A stretch of 5,989 nt of DNA from Gemmatimonadales bacterium UBA4456 (GTDB lineage Bacteria; Gemmatimonadota; Gemmatimonadetes; Longimicrobiales; Gaopeijiaceae). The position numbers were made by a program, and so were the translations under genes. Each line of letters begins with the position of its first letter. Position 1 is the stretch's first letter. The notes beneath the pieces are model-generated. The model searched no databases and had not been told where the DNA came from. It saw only the letters and a program-made list of their open reading frames with translations. Shown piece after piece: positions 1-5,913 of this stretch. The DNA lies in the NCBI GenBank assembly GCA_002390225.1, contig DGOW01000052.1:1-5989 (forward strand), given 5' to 3'.

Positions 1-213
1 CGGCTTTGCTAACTATATAGACCATTGAATAGATGCGGATGTTGGAGCTGGTCCTGGTCCATGGTCGAAGGGCGCGGTTGCAAGGCTGAGGGAATCTGTC
101 GTTTGACAAGCCGCGTGCCGTCCGGTCGCTTGGGCCGAGCGTGACTGCCCGACCGTTCCTGTCGGATCGGGGCATCCGCTTTGCGTCATCGAACTCCCGG
201 AGGAGTAGGCCGC
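1..213. other. Upstream non-coding region of the hydrolase operon
   Basis: No convincing gene lies here. One plus frame stays open from base 2 to a TGA at 26-28 and could be the last eight codons of an upstream gene, but that is too short to judge. A perfect TTGACA occurs at 103-108, but the hexamer 17 bases further on (TCGCTT, 126-131) is a poor -10. A TATATA at 14-19 could be a -10 whose -35 lies outside the window. TGGTCC is repeated in tandem around 50-61. The operon promoter is therefore probably in this stretch or just upstream of it, but I cannot place it. Confidence 0.5.
199..205 (+). promoter_or_regulatory. Ribosome binding site that sets the hydrolase start
   Basis: GGAGGAG lies 8 bases before GTG 214. 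It is the only strong Shine-Dalgarno match near the 5' end of this frame. It favours GTG 214 over the in-frame TTG at 181, which has no comparable site. Confidence 0.75.
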
Positions 214-1287
214 GTGAACCTGACCATATTGGGCCGCCTGATCGGTATGTTCGGGTTGGCCGGGGCGGTGGCCCTGGCATCTGCCTCGACGCCCTACGAA
301 CTGACCGCACAGGCAGAGCCACCTTCCGAGCCGCCTGCGGAATGGACAGCCACGGCCATCGACTACTCGAATGTCCCGTATCCGTGGCCGGTCGATTATC
401 TGGAGCTCCGGCTGTTCGGGCTGGACCTCAGGATGGCGTACATGGACGTGGCGCCCATCGGCACGCCGAATGGACAGACAGTGGTCGTCTTTCACGGGAT
501 GAATTTCTTCGGTGCGCCGTACGAGCCGATGATCCGGGCGCTCACCGAGGCCGGGTTCCGGACCATCGCCGTCGATCGACTGGGGTACGGTCGGTCGTCT
601 AAGCCGGACATCCATTACAACCTCCACATCCCCGCCAGGAACACGAAGGCGCTTCTGGACCACCTGGGGATCGAGCGCGCGGCGATTGTCGGGCATTCGA
701 TGGGGGGCATGGTCGCGACCCGCTTCGCGTCGACCTACCCAGAGACGACGACGCACGTCGCGATGGTGAACCAGATCGGTCTGACCGACAGCCGGCCGGG
801 GCGCGCCTGGACGGATCCCGAGGATGCCTACCGGAGCGCGCTGAATACGACCTATCAGTCGGTACTGCGCGGCCACGTGCGGTACTATCCGCGCGGCTGG
901 AAGCCGGAGTACCTGCAGTGGGTGAAGGTACAGTACGGCCTCACGCTCAGCGGGGACTGGCCGCGCATGGCCCGGATGCGCGTGGGCCAGCGGATGATCC
1001 TTTTCGAAGACCCGGTCGTGTATGAATGGCAGCATATTGCGACGAAGGCCCTGGTTATTGGCGGAGCGGACGACCGACTCGTCTCCGACTTCCCACGACT
1101 CGCGAGAAATGTGGCTGAACAGCTCCAGAACGCGCAGTTGATCATCTATCCCGAGGTCGGGCATTCGCCGCACCTGGATAATCCTGAGGTATTCCATCCC
1201 GACCTGATCGAGTTCCTGCGGTCGGATCCGGAGGAGCCCGCCGATCAAGGCTGGAGCAACACGAACGTAGGACGGTCTGGCGGGTGA
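214..1287 (+). CDS. Exported alpha/beta-fold hydrolase
   Basis: This is a 357-residue alpha/beta hydrolase, probably an esterase- or lactonase-like enzyme acting in the periplasm; its substrate cannot be read from the sequence. Residues 1 to about 33 look like a signal peptide: Arg near the N-terminus, a hydrophobic core (GMFGLAGAVALASA), and a possible cleavage after TAQA before a Pro/Glu-rich linker. The fold core starts around residue 75. The oxyanion motif FHGMN is at 93-97 and the nucleophile elbow GHSMGG places Ser162. GGADDRLV (283-290) supplies the acid, most likely Asp287, and GHSPH supplies His317, so the catalytic triad is complete. The segment DRLGYGRSSKPDIHY and a cap rich in Tyr and Trp between the nucleophile and the acid match the periplasmic hydrolase subfamily I know from Proteobacteria. 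The stop codon overlaps the start of the S41 gene, so the two are probably co-translated. The GTG start at 214 was chosen for its Shine-Dalgarno site. Confidence 0.88.
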   Translation: MNLTILGRLIGMFGLAGAVALASASTPYELTAQAEPPSEPPAEWTATAIDYSNVPYPWPVDYLELRLFGLDLRMAYMDVAPIGTPNGQTVVVFHGMNFFGAPYEPMIRALTEAGFRTIAVDRLGYGRSSKPDIHYNLHIPARNTKALLDHLGIERAAIVGHSMGGMVATRFASTYPETTTHVAMVNQIGLTDSRPGRAWTDPEDAYRSALNTTYQSVLRGHVRYYPRGWKPEYLQWVKVQYGLTLSGDWPRMARMRVGQRMILFEDPVVYEWQHIATKALVIGGADDRLVSDFPRLARNVAEQLQNAQLIIYPEVGHSPHLDNPEVFHPDLIEFLRSDPEEPADQGWSNTNVGRSGG

Positions 1288-2951
1288 TGCGCTACCGGCC
1301 TGGGAGCCGTCCGGCCACCGCGGCCTGCCAACTCGGTGTTTCGCGGCTGGCCGGGGCAGTAGGGCTCGGGGCGATGTTGTCGCTGGTGTGCGTCATAGCC
1401 TCGCCCAGTCCGCTGCAGGCTCAGACGGCCAACCCGCAGCTCACCGCCGTCGGCACGCCCGAACTTCGTGCCGAGCTCTTCGACTCCATCATCGAGATGA
1501 CCCGTCGGCGCGAGGCGTGGTCGTCGTTCAAAGAGTCGGGGATGGCGTACGACCCGCTGTCAGAGATGCAAGCAGTGCGGAACGCGGTCGTGAACGCCGA
1601 GACGGAAGAGGAGCTGTACTATGCGCTGACGCTCCTCAGCAACGCGCGGCGAGACTCTCATCTGTACCTGACTCCCGTAGCCGACGGTCTCACGGGCCCG
1701 CGGCTCCCTGAGGTACACGCGCCGATTCAGGTGCGCCCGGACTACTCCGACATGGCTGCTCCGGGCTTCTTCGTCTCTGGCGTGGATCGCACGGCGCTGG
1801 CGGCATCGCGGCTCCCGGGGGCGGATCGCGTTGCGATCGGGGACGTGATTATCTCGGTTAACGGACGGCTCATCCCGGACTTCGTTGAGACGTTTCGAGC
1901 CTGGACGCGGCACAGTGCACTCCAGGGCCTCTACTGGAGGCTCGCGCGCGACGTGCCGATTCGTGCGCCTGCCACGGCTCCGTGGATGTACCGCGAGACG
2001 CTCGATCTCGAGCTGGAGGACGCCGCGGGCCGCCGGTATCAGGCGTCACTACCCTACCTCGAGCCGGATGCTGTCTCGCTGGAACTCGGAGAGGCTGAAC
2101 TCTATCCCGGATTCTCGGTGGTGATGGAGCGCTTCAACTTCAATGTGCTCCGCCCCGACGACGGTCGGCCGATCGTCCTACTTCAGTGGCTCGACTTCGA
2201 GTATGAGCTCATTCAGGACATCGTCGACCTCATGGAGTACGCCGAGGCCCAGGGCCTCCTCGGTCACATGATGGTGATCGACGTCACGGCTTCCAGTGGT
2301 GGCTCGCGTGGCGCTTATGCCATCCAGCGACTCGTCGATAAGCCTTTCCGAACCACCTTCGGCAACCTTCGGATCAGTGACGCTGCAGTTGATATGGTCA
2401 AAGCGTGGGCCACAGAGCCGGACCGCGATGTGCCCGAAATCTTCGGGCTCAATGAGAGTCGCTCCTGGCTGCACGAATGGGCACGAACCAACGCACGCGA
2501 AGACATCGAAGCGGGTCTCGAATACACGCGGGACACGCCGTTCAAGCTGGCCCACCTCCCCCAGGAGGCAGAAGACGGGATTCTTCACCCTGCCGAGGTC
2601 CACTTCTCAGGACCGATCGCAATCATCGGTGGACCGAACGGGGGCTCACACCTCGATCAGTTCGTGTCGATGTTTGCCGACAACGATCTGGCGTTCACCA
2701 TCGGGATGCCAACCGGGGGGTACAGCAACACATGGGAGGCGGAGGAGACCGTCTACTTCCCGGGCACCGAACAGCCGGTTGTCCAGTTCATGTGGAATAT
2801 CGGCCACACCGTGCGGCCCAATGGACAGATCCTCGAGGGCAACGCGGTGCAGCCCGAGGTCTATGTGCCGCTTACCCGGGAGAACTTCCGTACCTATCAC
2901 CGTGATCTGCTGGATGCTGCGTTGAGGCGGCTGGGACGTCCGGTGAGCTGA
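1287..2951 (+). CDS. Exported divergent S41-family peptidase with PDZ-like segment
   Basis: This 554-residue protein resembles S41 (C-terminal processing / tricorn-core) peptidases. Residues 1-45 are a long signal peptide with core LAGAVGLGAMLSLVCVIAS and probable cleavage after LQA. RDSHLYL (His125 after Ser124) resembles the Ser-His site of tricorn-like members. A PDZ-like segment spans roughly 150-230, with VAIGDVIISVNGR from residue 182. The S41 core follows: MMVIDVTASSGGSRG (328-342) in place of the usual 'iDlRxNxGG' strand, GGPNGGSHLDQF with probable nucleophile Ser454, GMPTGGYS (473-480), and EGNAVQPEVYVPLT (517-530), which matches the conserved C-terminal strand. The catalytic Lys of CtpA-type enzymes is missing, and Asp457 replaces the usual Glu three residues after the Ser. 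About 70 residues (370-440) are inserted between core blocks. The start is ambiguous: ATG 1287 overlaps the hydrolase stop by one base (TGATG), and GTG 1284, one codon earlier, would overlap by four. Either way it is coupled to the hydrolase. Family assignment is fairly sure; proteolytic activity is not. Confidence 0.78.
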   Translation: MRYRPGSRPATAACQLGVSRLAGAVGLGAMLSLVCVIASPSPLQAQTANPQLTAVGTPELRAELFDSIIEMTRRREAWSSFKESGMAYDPLSEMQAVRNAVVNAETEEELYYALTLLSNARRDSHLYLTPVADGLTGPRLPEVHAPIQVRPDYSDMAAPGFFVSGVDRTALAASRLPGADRVAIGDVIISVNGRLIPDFVETFRAWTRHSALQGLYWRLARDVPIRAPATAPWMYRETLDLELEDAAGRRYQASLPYLEPDAVSLELGEAELYPGFSVVMERFNFNVLRPDDGRPIVLLQWLDFEYELIQDIVDLMEYAEAQGLLGHMMVIDVTASSGGSRGAYAIQRLVDKPFRTTFGNLRISDAAVDMVKAWATEPDRDVPEIFGLNESRSWLHEWARTNAREDIEAGLEYTRDTPFKLAHLPQEAEDGILHPAEVHFSGPIAIIGGPNGGSHLDQFVSMFADNDLAFTIGMPTGGYSNTWEAEETVYFPGTEQPVVQFMWNIGHTVRPNGQILEGNAVQPEVYVPLTRENFRTYHRDLLDAALRRLGRPVS

Positions 2952-2984
2952 CAGGGCAGGGGTGGGGATGTCGCCCCGTCTGTC
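2950..2984 (+). terminator. Weak hairpin after the S41 gene
   Basis: An outer inverted repeat GACAG (2950-2954) / CTGTC (2980-2984) encloses GGGG (2964-2967) / CCCC (2974-2977) with a six-base loop. It begins at the stop codon and could end the operon transcript, but no T-run follows, so it is a poor intrinsic terminator. Confidence 0.25.
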
Positions 2985-3002
2985 TTCCCGGTTCCGGCGT
3001 TA

Positions 3003-3261
3003 CTACACCCGGAGCACGATGCTCGTAAGGTTGCCCCGCACCGCCAGGTCCCGACGGACCCTGGCGATGGTGTCCGGGATGGGGGTGGCAGTGCGGCTCG
3101 CAGCCGAAACGATGTTGGCTGGCTGGATTGAAAGCGCCGCGGTCCGCTCAGGTTCGTCCCCCTTTGGGTGACTCGCCCATCGGACACGACATCATGAGTA
3201 CGGTCGCCGTGAAGCCCGCAACTCTCGCAGCACGCCCATAGATCCTCATAGCAGGCATCAT
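3003..3261 (-). pseudogene. Candidate small exported protein, reading frame interrupted
   Basis: I do not recognise this protein. From ATG 3261 (alternative ATG 3249) the minus strand encodes an N-terminus that looks like an export signal: basic RIYGRAAR, then hydrophobic VAGFTATVLMMS and Cys26, an imperfect lipobox because Met occupies positions -3 and -2. This frame ends after 37 residues at a TGA (3150-3148). Near the G5 run (the C run at plus 3158-3162) the next frame takes over. It continues DEPERTAALSIQPANIVS..., then an amphipathic IPDTIARVRRDLAV and GNLTSIVLRV, to tandem stops TAG (3005-3003) and TAA (3002-3000). Skipping one base joins the two into about 85 residues. The site is a homopolymer, so a sequencing error, a real frameshift mutation or translational frameshifting are all possible. 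No good Shine-Dalgarno site lies before either ATG; GGAGG sits more than 20 bases upstream. This is the only coding signal I see in the 404-base gap between the S41 and MORN genes, and it may be chance. Confidence 0.3.
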
Positions 3262-3301
3262 CAGTGCGATAGCGGGTGCGCGCCAAACCTCCGCGCACGA
3301 A

Positions 3302-3336
3302 AACGCCCTGCCCACCGCGAAGGCAGAAAGGGCGTT
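3302..3336 (-). terminator. Rho-independent terminator of the MORN lipoprotein gene
   Basis: AACGCCCT (3302-3309) pairs with AGGGCGTT (3329-3336). An inner GCC/GGC pairing extends the stem after a small bulge. On the minus strand the stem ends in GGGCGTTTTCG, giving a four-U tail made by the A bases at 3300-3303. It begins 20 bases after the stop of the MORN gene, which is normal terminator placement. On the plus strand the following sequence is only loosely T-rich, so any action against transcripts from the hydrolase operon would be weaker. Confidence 0.7.
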
Positions 3337-3355
3337 CTAGCTCATTTGTTCCCGT

Positions 3356-4042
3356 TCACTCGGTAACGTGGGCCCCACACGCCGAGTAGTTGATCACCTG
3401 ACCAGCCTCGATCCAGCGACCGCATGGGTCGCCGTCGTACAGCACGCCCTTCATGTCGACGTCGCCGTCGGGGGTATAGCGCTCGTAGATGCCTTCGATC
3501 ACTCCGTTTCGGTAGGTAACCAACTCGACGAGGCGATTGTGCATGAACCAGCGTCGGGAGCCGTCGAACTGGCCTTCCCGGTAGGTACCCTCTTCATAGA
3601 GGTCGCCGGACTCCCAGAATGCACGGTACGGTCCTTCCAGTACTCCATCGGCGTAGGTGCCCTCCTCGAAGAGCGAACCGCTCTCGAAGTACCACTGGTA
3701 CGGGCCTTGACGCACACCGTTGACGTAAGACTCCGTCGAGCTGGGTCGGCGGTCTGCGGTCAGTCGGTCGAAGAGACCGTCGTAACGATCCCCGCTGATG
3801 CCGAGGTGCTGAGCGATGCGGCTGGACTCGTCCGCGTAGGTAGCCACAGCGACTCCGGTGAATGGCGCCATGGTTCCGGGGTCGAGATAAAGCTGGTCGT
3901 CACGCACGAGTTCATCGAAGGTGCGTTCACCCGACGGAATGAAGGGGATCGAGCAGGCGATCAGAAGCGCGGCGAGTTTCAGTAGCGTCTTCGGGGAGCT
4001 GAAGAGAGGCGTCCGAGTCTTCTGCGGGGCGAAACCAGACAT
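3356..4042 (-). CDS. MORN/YwqK-type repeat lipoprotein
   Basis: A 228-residue protein with a lipoprotein signal peptide: Lys/Arg-containing n-region, hydrophobic LLKLAALLIAC, and lipobox LIAC giving Cys30. Ser at +2 would favour the outer membrane. After a short linker, LYLDPGTMAPFTGVAVATY (51-69) matches the usual opening of YwqK/MORN-variant proteins. The C-terminal half has about five repeats of 23-25 residues starting at Tyr106, Tyr130, Tyr154, Tyr177 and Tyr202. The clearest share the pattern Y-x-x-G-x-x-x-G-P-Y-x-x-[YW]-x-E-S-G-x-L-x-E-E-G-T. Such repeats form extended beta-hairpin surfaces and are generally binding or scaffold modules; no catalytic residues are apparent. Cys207 and Cys222 could pair. 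Database names for this family often say 'toxin-antitoxin system YwqK antitoxin', but no toxin gene is adjacent, so that name should not be taken as function. ATG 4042 is the only start that keeps the whole signal peptide; its Shine-Dalgarno site is weak. It is monocistronic, with its own promoter and terminator. Confidence 0.85.
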   Translation of the reverse strand: MSGFAPQKTRTPLFSSPKTLLKLAALLIACSIPFIPSGERTFDELVRDDQLYLDPGTMAPFTGVAVATYADESSRIAQHLGISGDRYDGLFDRLTADRRPSSTESYVNGVRQGPYQWYFESGSLFEEGTYADGVLEGPYRAFWESGDLYEEGTYREGQFDGSRRWFMHNRLVELVTYRNGVIEGIYERYTPDGDVDMKGVLYDGDPCGRWIEAGQVINYSACGAHVTE

Positions 4043-4072
4043 GGCACGTAGGGGCCGAAGGATATTTTCGGC

Positions 4073-4112
4073 AAAATACTGGTGAGCCCACCTGTAAACA
4101 AACGTTTTTTTT
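4073..4112 (-). promoter_or_regulatory. Promoter of the MORN lipoprotein gene with A-tract
   Basis: On the minus strand TTGTTT (4101-4096) and TATTTT (4078-4073) are separated by exactly 17 bases. A run of eight A (4112-4105) sits just upstream of the -35, where an UP element would lie. The expected transcript start near 4066 leaves a leader of about 25 bases to ATG 4042. The region is much more AT-rich than its surroundings. The hexamers match the sigma-70 consensus at 3/6 and 4/6, so the call rests on spacing, A-tract and position together. Confidence 0.5.
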
Positions 4113-4147
4113 GACGAGTTACCTGTTGCTACCCCGGTGTGCCCGCC

Positions 4148-4360
4148 CTAACGCTTGGCCAATTCGTGGTCCCAATCGACTCGATTGTGCGCCCCGTCAC
4201 AGAACGGCTTGTTGGCCGAATGTCCGCACCGACAAAGGAAAAACGGTTTTCCGTCCCGCGTTTCGATGGAGTTTCCTTCATGATCGAGGAGCGGCACGGA
4301 TCCCTCGATCTTGTAGGAGCCCGTCTCGGAGACGGTAATTCGGACTTCTGAATCAGACAT
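4148..4360 (-). CDS. CDGSH iron-sulfur domain protein
   Basis: A 70-residue single-domain protein of the CDGSH (mitoNEET-like) family, which binds a [2Fe-2S] cluster through three Cys and one His. The motif CRCGHSANKPFCDGAH runs from residue 43 to 58 and supplies Cys43, Cys45, Cys54 and His58, with CDGAH as an accepted variant of CDGSH. The N-terminal part (VRITVSETGSYKIEGSVPLLD) is the short beta segment usual in bacterial members. There is no signal peptide or membrane anchor, so it should be cytoplasmic, unlike the membrane-tethered eukaryotic forms. Family roles proposed are electron transfer and Fe-S or redox handling; the partner here is unknown. ATG 4360 gives the usual length. The frame is open further upstream, but that extension is not conserved-looking and would run into the ispG leader. 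The gene is divergent from ispG and 105 bases ahead of the MORN gene on the same strand. I see no strong promoter for it. Confidence 0.93.
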   Translation of the reverse strand: MSDSEVRITVSETGSYKIEGSVPLLDHEGNSIETRDGKPFFLCRCGHSANKPFCDGAHNRVDWDHELAKR

Positions 4361-4424
4361 GGTGAGCTCGGCATGCGAGTAAGCGGTCCGATTCAAGACC
4401 CCGATCGGCGAGAGCGGTTCCGTC

Positions 4425-4453
4425 TTGGTGGGGTACCGGCCCCCCGGTAGATT
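4425..4453 (+). promoter_or_regulatory. Candidate promoter of ispG
   Basis: TTGGTG (4425-4430) and TAGATT (4448-4453) are 17 bases apart and would start transcription near 4460, about 40 bases before ATG 4500. The match to consensus is modest (3/6 and 4/6). If correct, it also rules out the in-frame TTG at 4425 as a start codon. Confidence 0.4.
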
Positions 4454-4489
4454 CCGGCCAGATTCCGCATCGGAGCTCCAGCCGCACGC

Positions 4490-4493
4490 GAGG
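4490..4493 (+). promoter_or_regulatory. Ribosome binding site supporting the ispG start
   Basis: GAGG lies six bases before ATG 4500, in a purine-rich GCGAGGCGGGTG context. It supports ATG 4500 over upstream in-frame starts such as TTG 4425, whose extra 25 residues do not resemble IspG. Confidence 0.55.
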
Positions 4494-4499
4494 CGGGTG

Positions 4500-5723
4500 A
4501 TGTCCTCAGAACGCAACAAGACCGTGGCCGTCGACGTCGGCGGCGTCCGTATCGGCGGAGACGCGCCGATCGTGGTCCAGTCGATGACGAACACGGACAC
4601 AGCAGACGTTCAGTCCACCTACGATCAGGTCCGGCTACTGGCCGATGCTGGTAGCCAGCTGGTGCGCGTCACCGTCAACAACGACGCATCGGCACAGGCC
4701 CTCCCGGAGATCGTCTCACGCCTTCGGGTCGCCGGGTACGACACACCGATCGTCGGGGACTTTCACTACAACGGTCACCTACTCCTCACCAAGTATCCGG
4801 AGGCCGCCCTCTCACTGGCAAAGCTGAGGATCAATCCAGGCAACGTCGGTACCAAGCACCGCGACAAGAACTTCACGCAGATCGTCGAGGTGGCGATCGA
4901 GTACGACAAGCCGGTGCGTATCGGCGTTAACTGGGGCTCGTTGGATCAGCGACTCCTTACGGAACTGATGGATGAGAACGCGGGGCGGGATCAGCCACTC
5001 GAGGCGTCGGAGGTCCTGCTCGAGGCGCTCGTGGAGAGCGCCCTCCGCTCGGCGGCTCTGGCCGAAGAGGTAGGACTTGGACACGACCGGATCGTCCTGT
5101 CGACCAAGGTGTCGTCCGTGCCCGAGCTGCATCAAGTCTATCGGATGCTGTCCACCCGGTCGGACTATCCGCTCCATCTGGGCCTCACCGAAGCCGGCCT
5201 CGGTGCGAAAGGGATCGTGGCGACTACGGCAGGACTGGCCCCGCTCCTCATGGAGGGTATCGGGGACACGATCCGCGTGTCTCTGACGCCCAGCCCTGGC
5301 GGTGACCGGGCCGAAGAGGTGCGCGTCGCTCAGCAGGTGCTGCAGTCCCTGGGCATCCGGCACTTCGAGCCTCAGGTCACGTCGTGTCCCGGTTGCGGCC
5401 GCACGACGAGCACCTTTTTTCAGGAGATGGCCGAGGACATTACCGGGTACATCCGCGAGATGATGCCGGAGTGGCGAAAATCCTATCCCGGCGTCGAGCA
5501 GATGGACGTGGCCGTCATGGGGTGCGTCGTGAACGGCCCGGGCGAGTCGAAGTACGCCAATATCGGGATTTCGCTGCCTGGCACCTTCGAAGAGCCAAAG
5601 GCGCCCGTATATGTCGATGGTGAGCATTCCGTGACGCTCAAAGGCGAGGGACTCGTTGACGAGTTCAAGGAAATTCTCAATGGGTACGTTGAGCGTACCT
5701 ACGGCGACGGCGCGGCTGCCTAG
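4500..5723 (+). CDS. ispG: 4-hydroxy-3-methylbut-2-en-1-yl diphosphate synthase
   Basis: IspG (GcpE) converts 2-C-methyl-D-erythritol 2,4-cyclodiphosphate to HMBPP, the penultimate step of the MEP isoprenoid pathway, in the cytoplasm, using a [4Fe-4S] cluster and an external reductant. The 407-residue protein shows the family landmarks in order: APIVVQSMTNTDTADV (TIM-barrel start), LVRVTVNN, LRINPGNVG, IRIGVNWGSL-like RIGVNWGSLD, PLHLGLTEAG, and EGIGDTIRVSL. The cluster domain has SCPGCGRTTSTF with Cys296 and Cys299, and MGCVVNGPGE with Cys342 and Glu349. These correspond to the three Cys and one Glu ligands of E. coli IspG. The segment between the two ligand motifs is longer than in E. coli (43 versus about 32 residues), and CPGCGRTTSTFFQEM resembles the alphaproteobacterial-type form. 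All ligand residues are present, so it should be active. The start at ATG 4500 is supported by a Shine-Dalgarno site and by where homology begins. The next plus-strand gene begins about 195 bases downstream with its own candidate -10, so ispG may be monocistronic. Confidence 0.97.
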   Translation: MSSERNKTVAVDVGGVRIGGDAPIVVQSMTNTDTADVQSTYDQVRLLADAGSQLVRVTVNNDASAQALPEIVSRLRVAGYDTPIVGDFHYNGHLLLTKYPEAALSLAKLRINPGNVGTKHRDKNFTQIVEVAIEYDKPVRIGVNWGSLDQRLLTELMDENAGRDQPLEASEVLLEALVESALRSAALAEEVGLGHDRIVLSTKVSSVPELHQVYRMLSTRSDYPLHLGLTEAGLGAKGIVATTAGLAPLLMEGIGDTIRVSLTPSPGGDRAEEVRVAQQVLQSLGIRHFEPQVTSCPGCGRTTSTFFQEMAEDITGYIREMMPEWRKSYPGVEQMDVAVMGCVVNGPGESKYANIGISLPGTFEEPKAPVYVDGEHSVTLKGEGLVDEFKEILNGYVERTYGDGAAA

Positions 5724-5792
5724 TCGTCTCCCTGGATGGGACCGGCCCATGTCACTGTGAGCCGCTTTAGGTCGTCGGGGGCGCGAAACGGC

Positions 5793-5798
5793 TAGAAT
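5793..5798 (+). promoter_or_regulatory. Candidate -10 box for the last gene
   Basis: TAGAAT matches TATAAT at five of six positions. It would start transcription near 5805, leaving a leader of about 110 bases before ATG 5918. No good -35 is found at 16-18 bases, so the promoter may be activator-dependent or of another sigma class, or the match may be chance. Confidence 0.35.
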
Positions 5799-5801
5799 GA
5801 G

Positions 5802-5859
5802 CGATCTTCTGCAAAAGTCGGCGGCAACGTTGCAGCCCTGACTCGACATCTTAAGATCG
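5802..5859 (+). repeat. Nested inverted repeats in leader of the last gene
   Basis: CGATCTT (5802-5808) is complementary to AAGATCG (5853-5859), and the adjoining CTGCAA (5809-5814) is complementary to TTGCAG (5830-5835). The same stretch contains two perfect 10-base palindromes, GCAACGTTGC (5824-5833) and ATCTTAAGAT (5848-5857). These could be RNA stems in the leader or operator half-sites next to the -10 box. The alternative pairings exclude one another. Confidence 0.4.
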
Positions 5860-5908
5860 TTCGTGTGCGGAGGAGCCGCGCCGAGCAGACCTCAGGCCAC
5901 CCATTCCC

Positions 5909-5913
5909 GGAGG
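5909..5913 (+). promoter_or_regulatory. Ribosome binding site of the last gene
   Basis: GGAGG lies four bases before ATG 5918. The spacing is short but the match is strong, and it is what identifies 5918 as a start. Confidence 0.6.

Noticed and set aside
103..131. Perfect TTGACA as a -35 for the hydrolase operon
   Set aside because: The hexamer at the right distance (TCGCTT) matches -10 poorly, so I could not call a promoter.
181..213. TTG 181 as the start of the hydrolase
   Set aside because: No ribosome binding site is well placed for it, and the added residues would put a polar extension before the signal peptide.
13..1248. Long minus-strand open frame (411 codons) opposite the hydrolase gene
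   Set aside because: The plus-strand hydrolase has a complete catalytic triad and a Shine-Dalgarno site. The antisense translation is low-complexity, rich in Arg, His and Pro, with no motif, as expected from GC-rich codon bias.
2296..2925. Plus-strand frame of 209 codons inside the S41 gene
   Set aside because: Composition is Ser/Arg/Pro-rich out-of-frame noise, and the S41 frame carries the conserved blocks.
2954..2967. G-quadruplex in GGG-CA-GGGG-T-GGGG
   Set aside because: Only three G-runs are close together; a fourth is missing.
3148..3170. tRNA T-loop-like GGTTCGTCC
   Set aside because: The flanking bases do not pair into a T-stem and no acceptor or anticodon stem can be built around it.
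2962..3171. Plus-strand 69-residue frame in the gap after the S41 gene
   Set aside because: No Shine-Dalgarno site, Arg/Ser-rich composition and no domain. The opposite strand looks more protein-like here, though that is also unproven.
2897..3298. Minus-strand 133-residue frame with a Cys cluster (ACCESCG)
   Set aside because: It overlaps the S41 3' end and the gap, and its second half is low-complexity Pro/Ser/Arg. The Cys cluster alone does not match a binding motif I know.
3368..3985. Plus-strand frame of 205 codons opposite the MORN gene
   Set aside because: It mirrors the repeat-encoding gene; the minus frame has the lipobox, regular repeats, promoter and terminator.
5736..5750. Hairpin ATGGG-ACCGG-CCCAT after ispG as a terminator
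   Set aside because: The stem is only five base pairs and no T-run follows.
4812..5849. Minus-strand open frame of 345 codons opposite ispG
   Set aside because: It lies almost wholly inside ispG, which is unambiguous, and its translation is Arg/His-rich with no recognisable domain.
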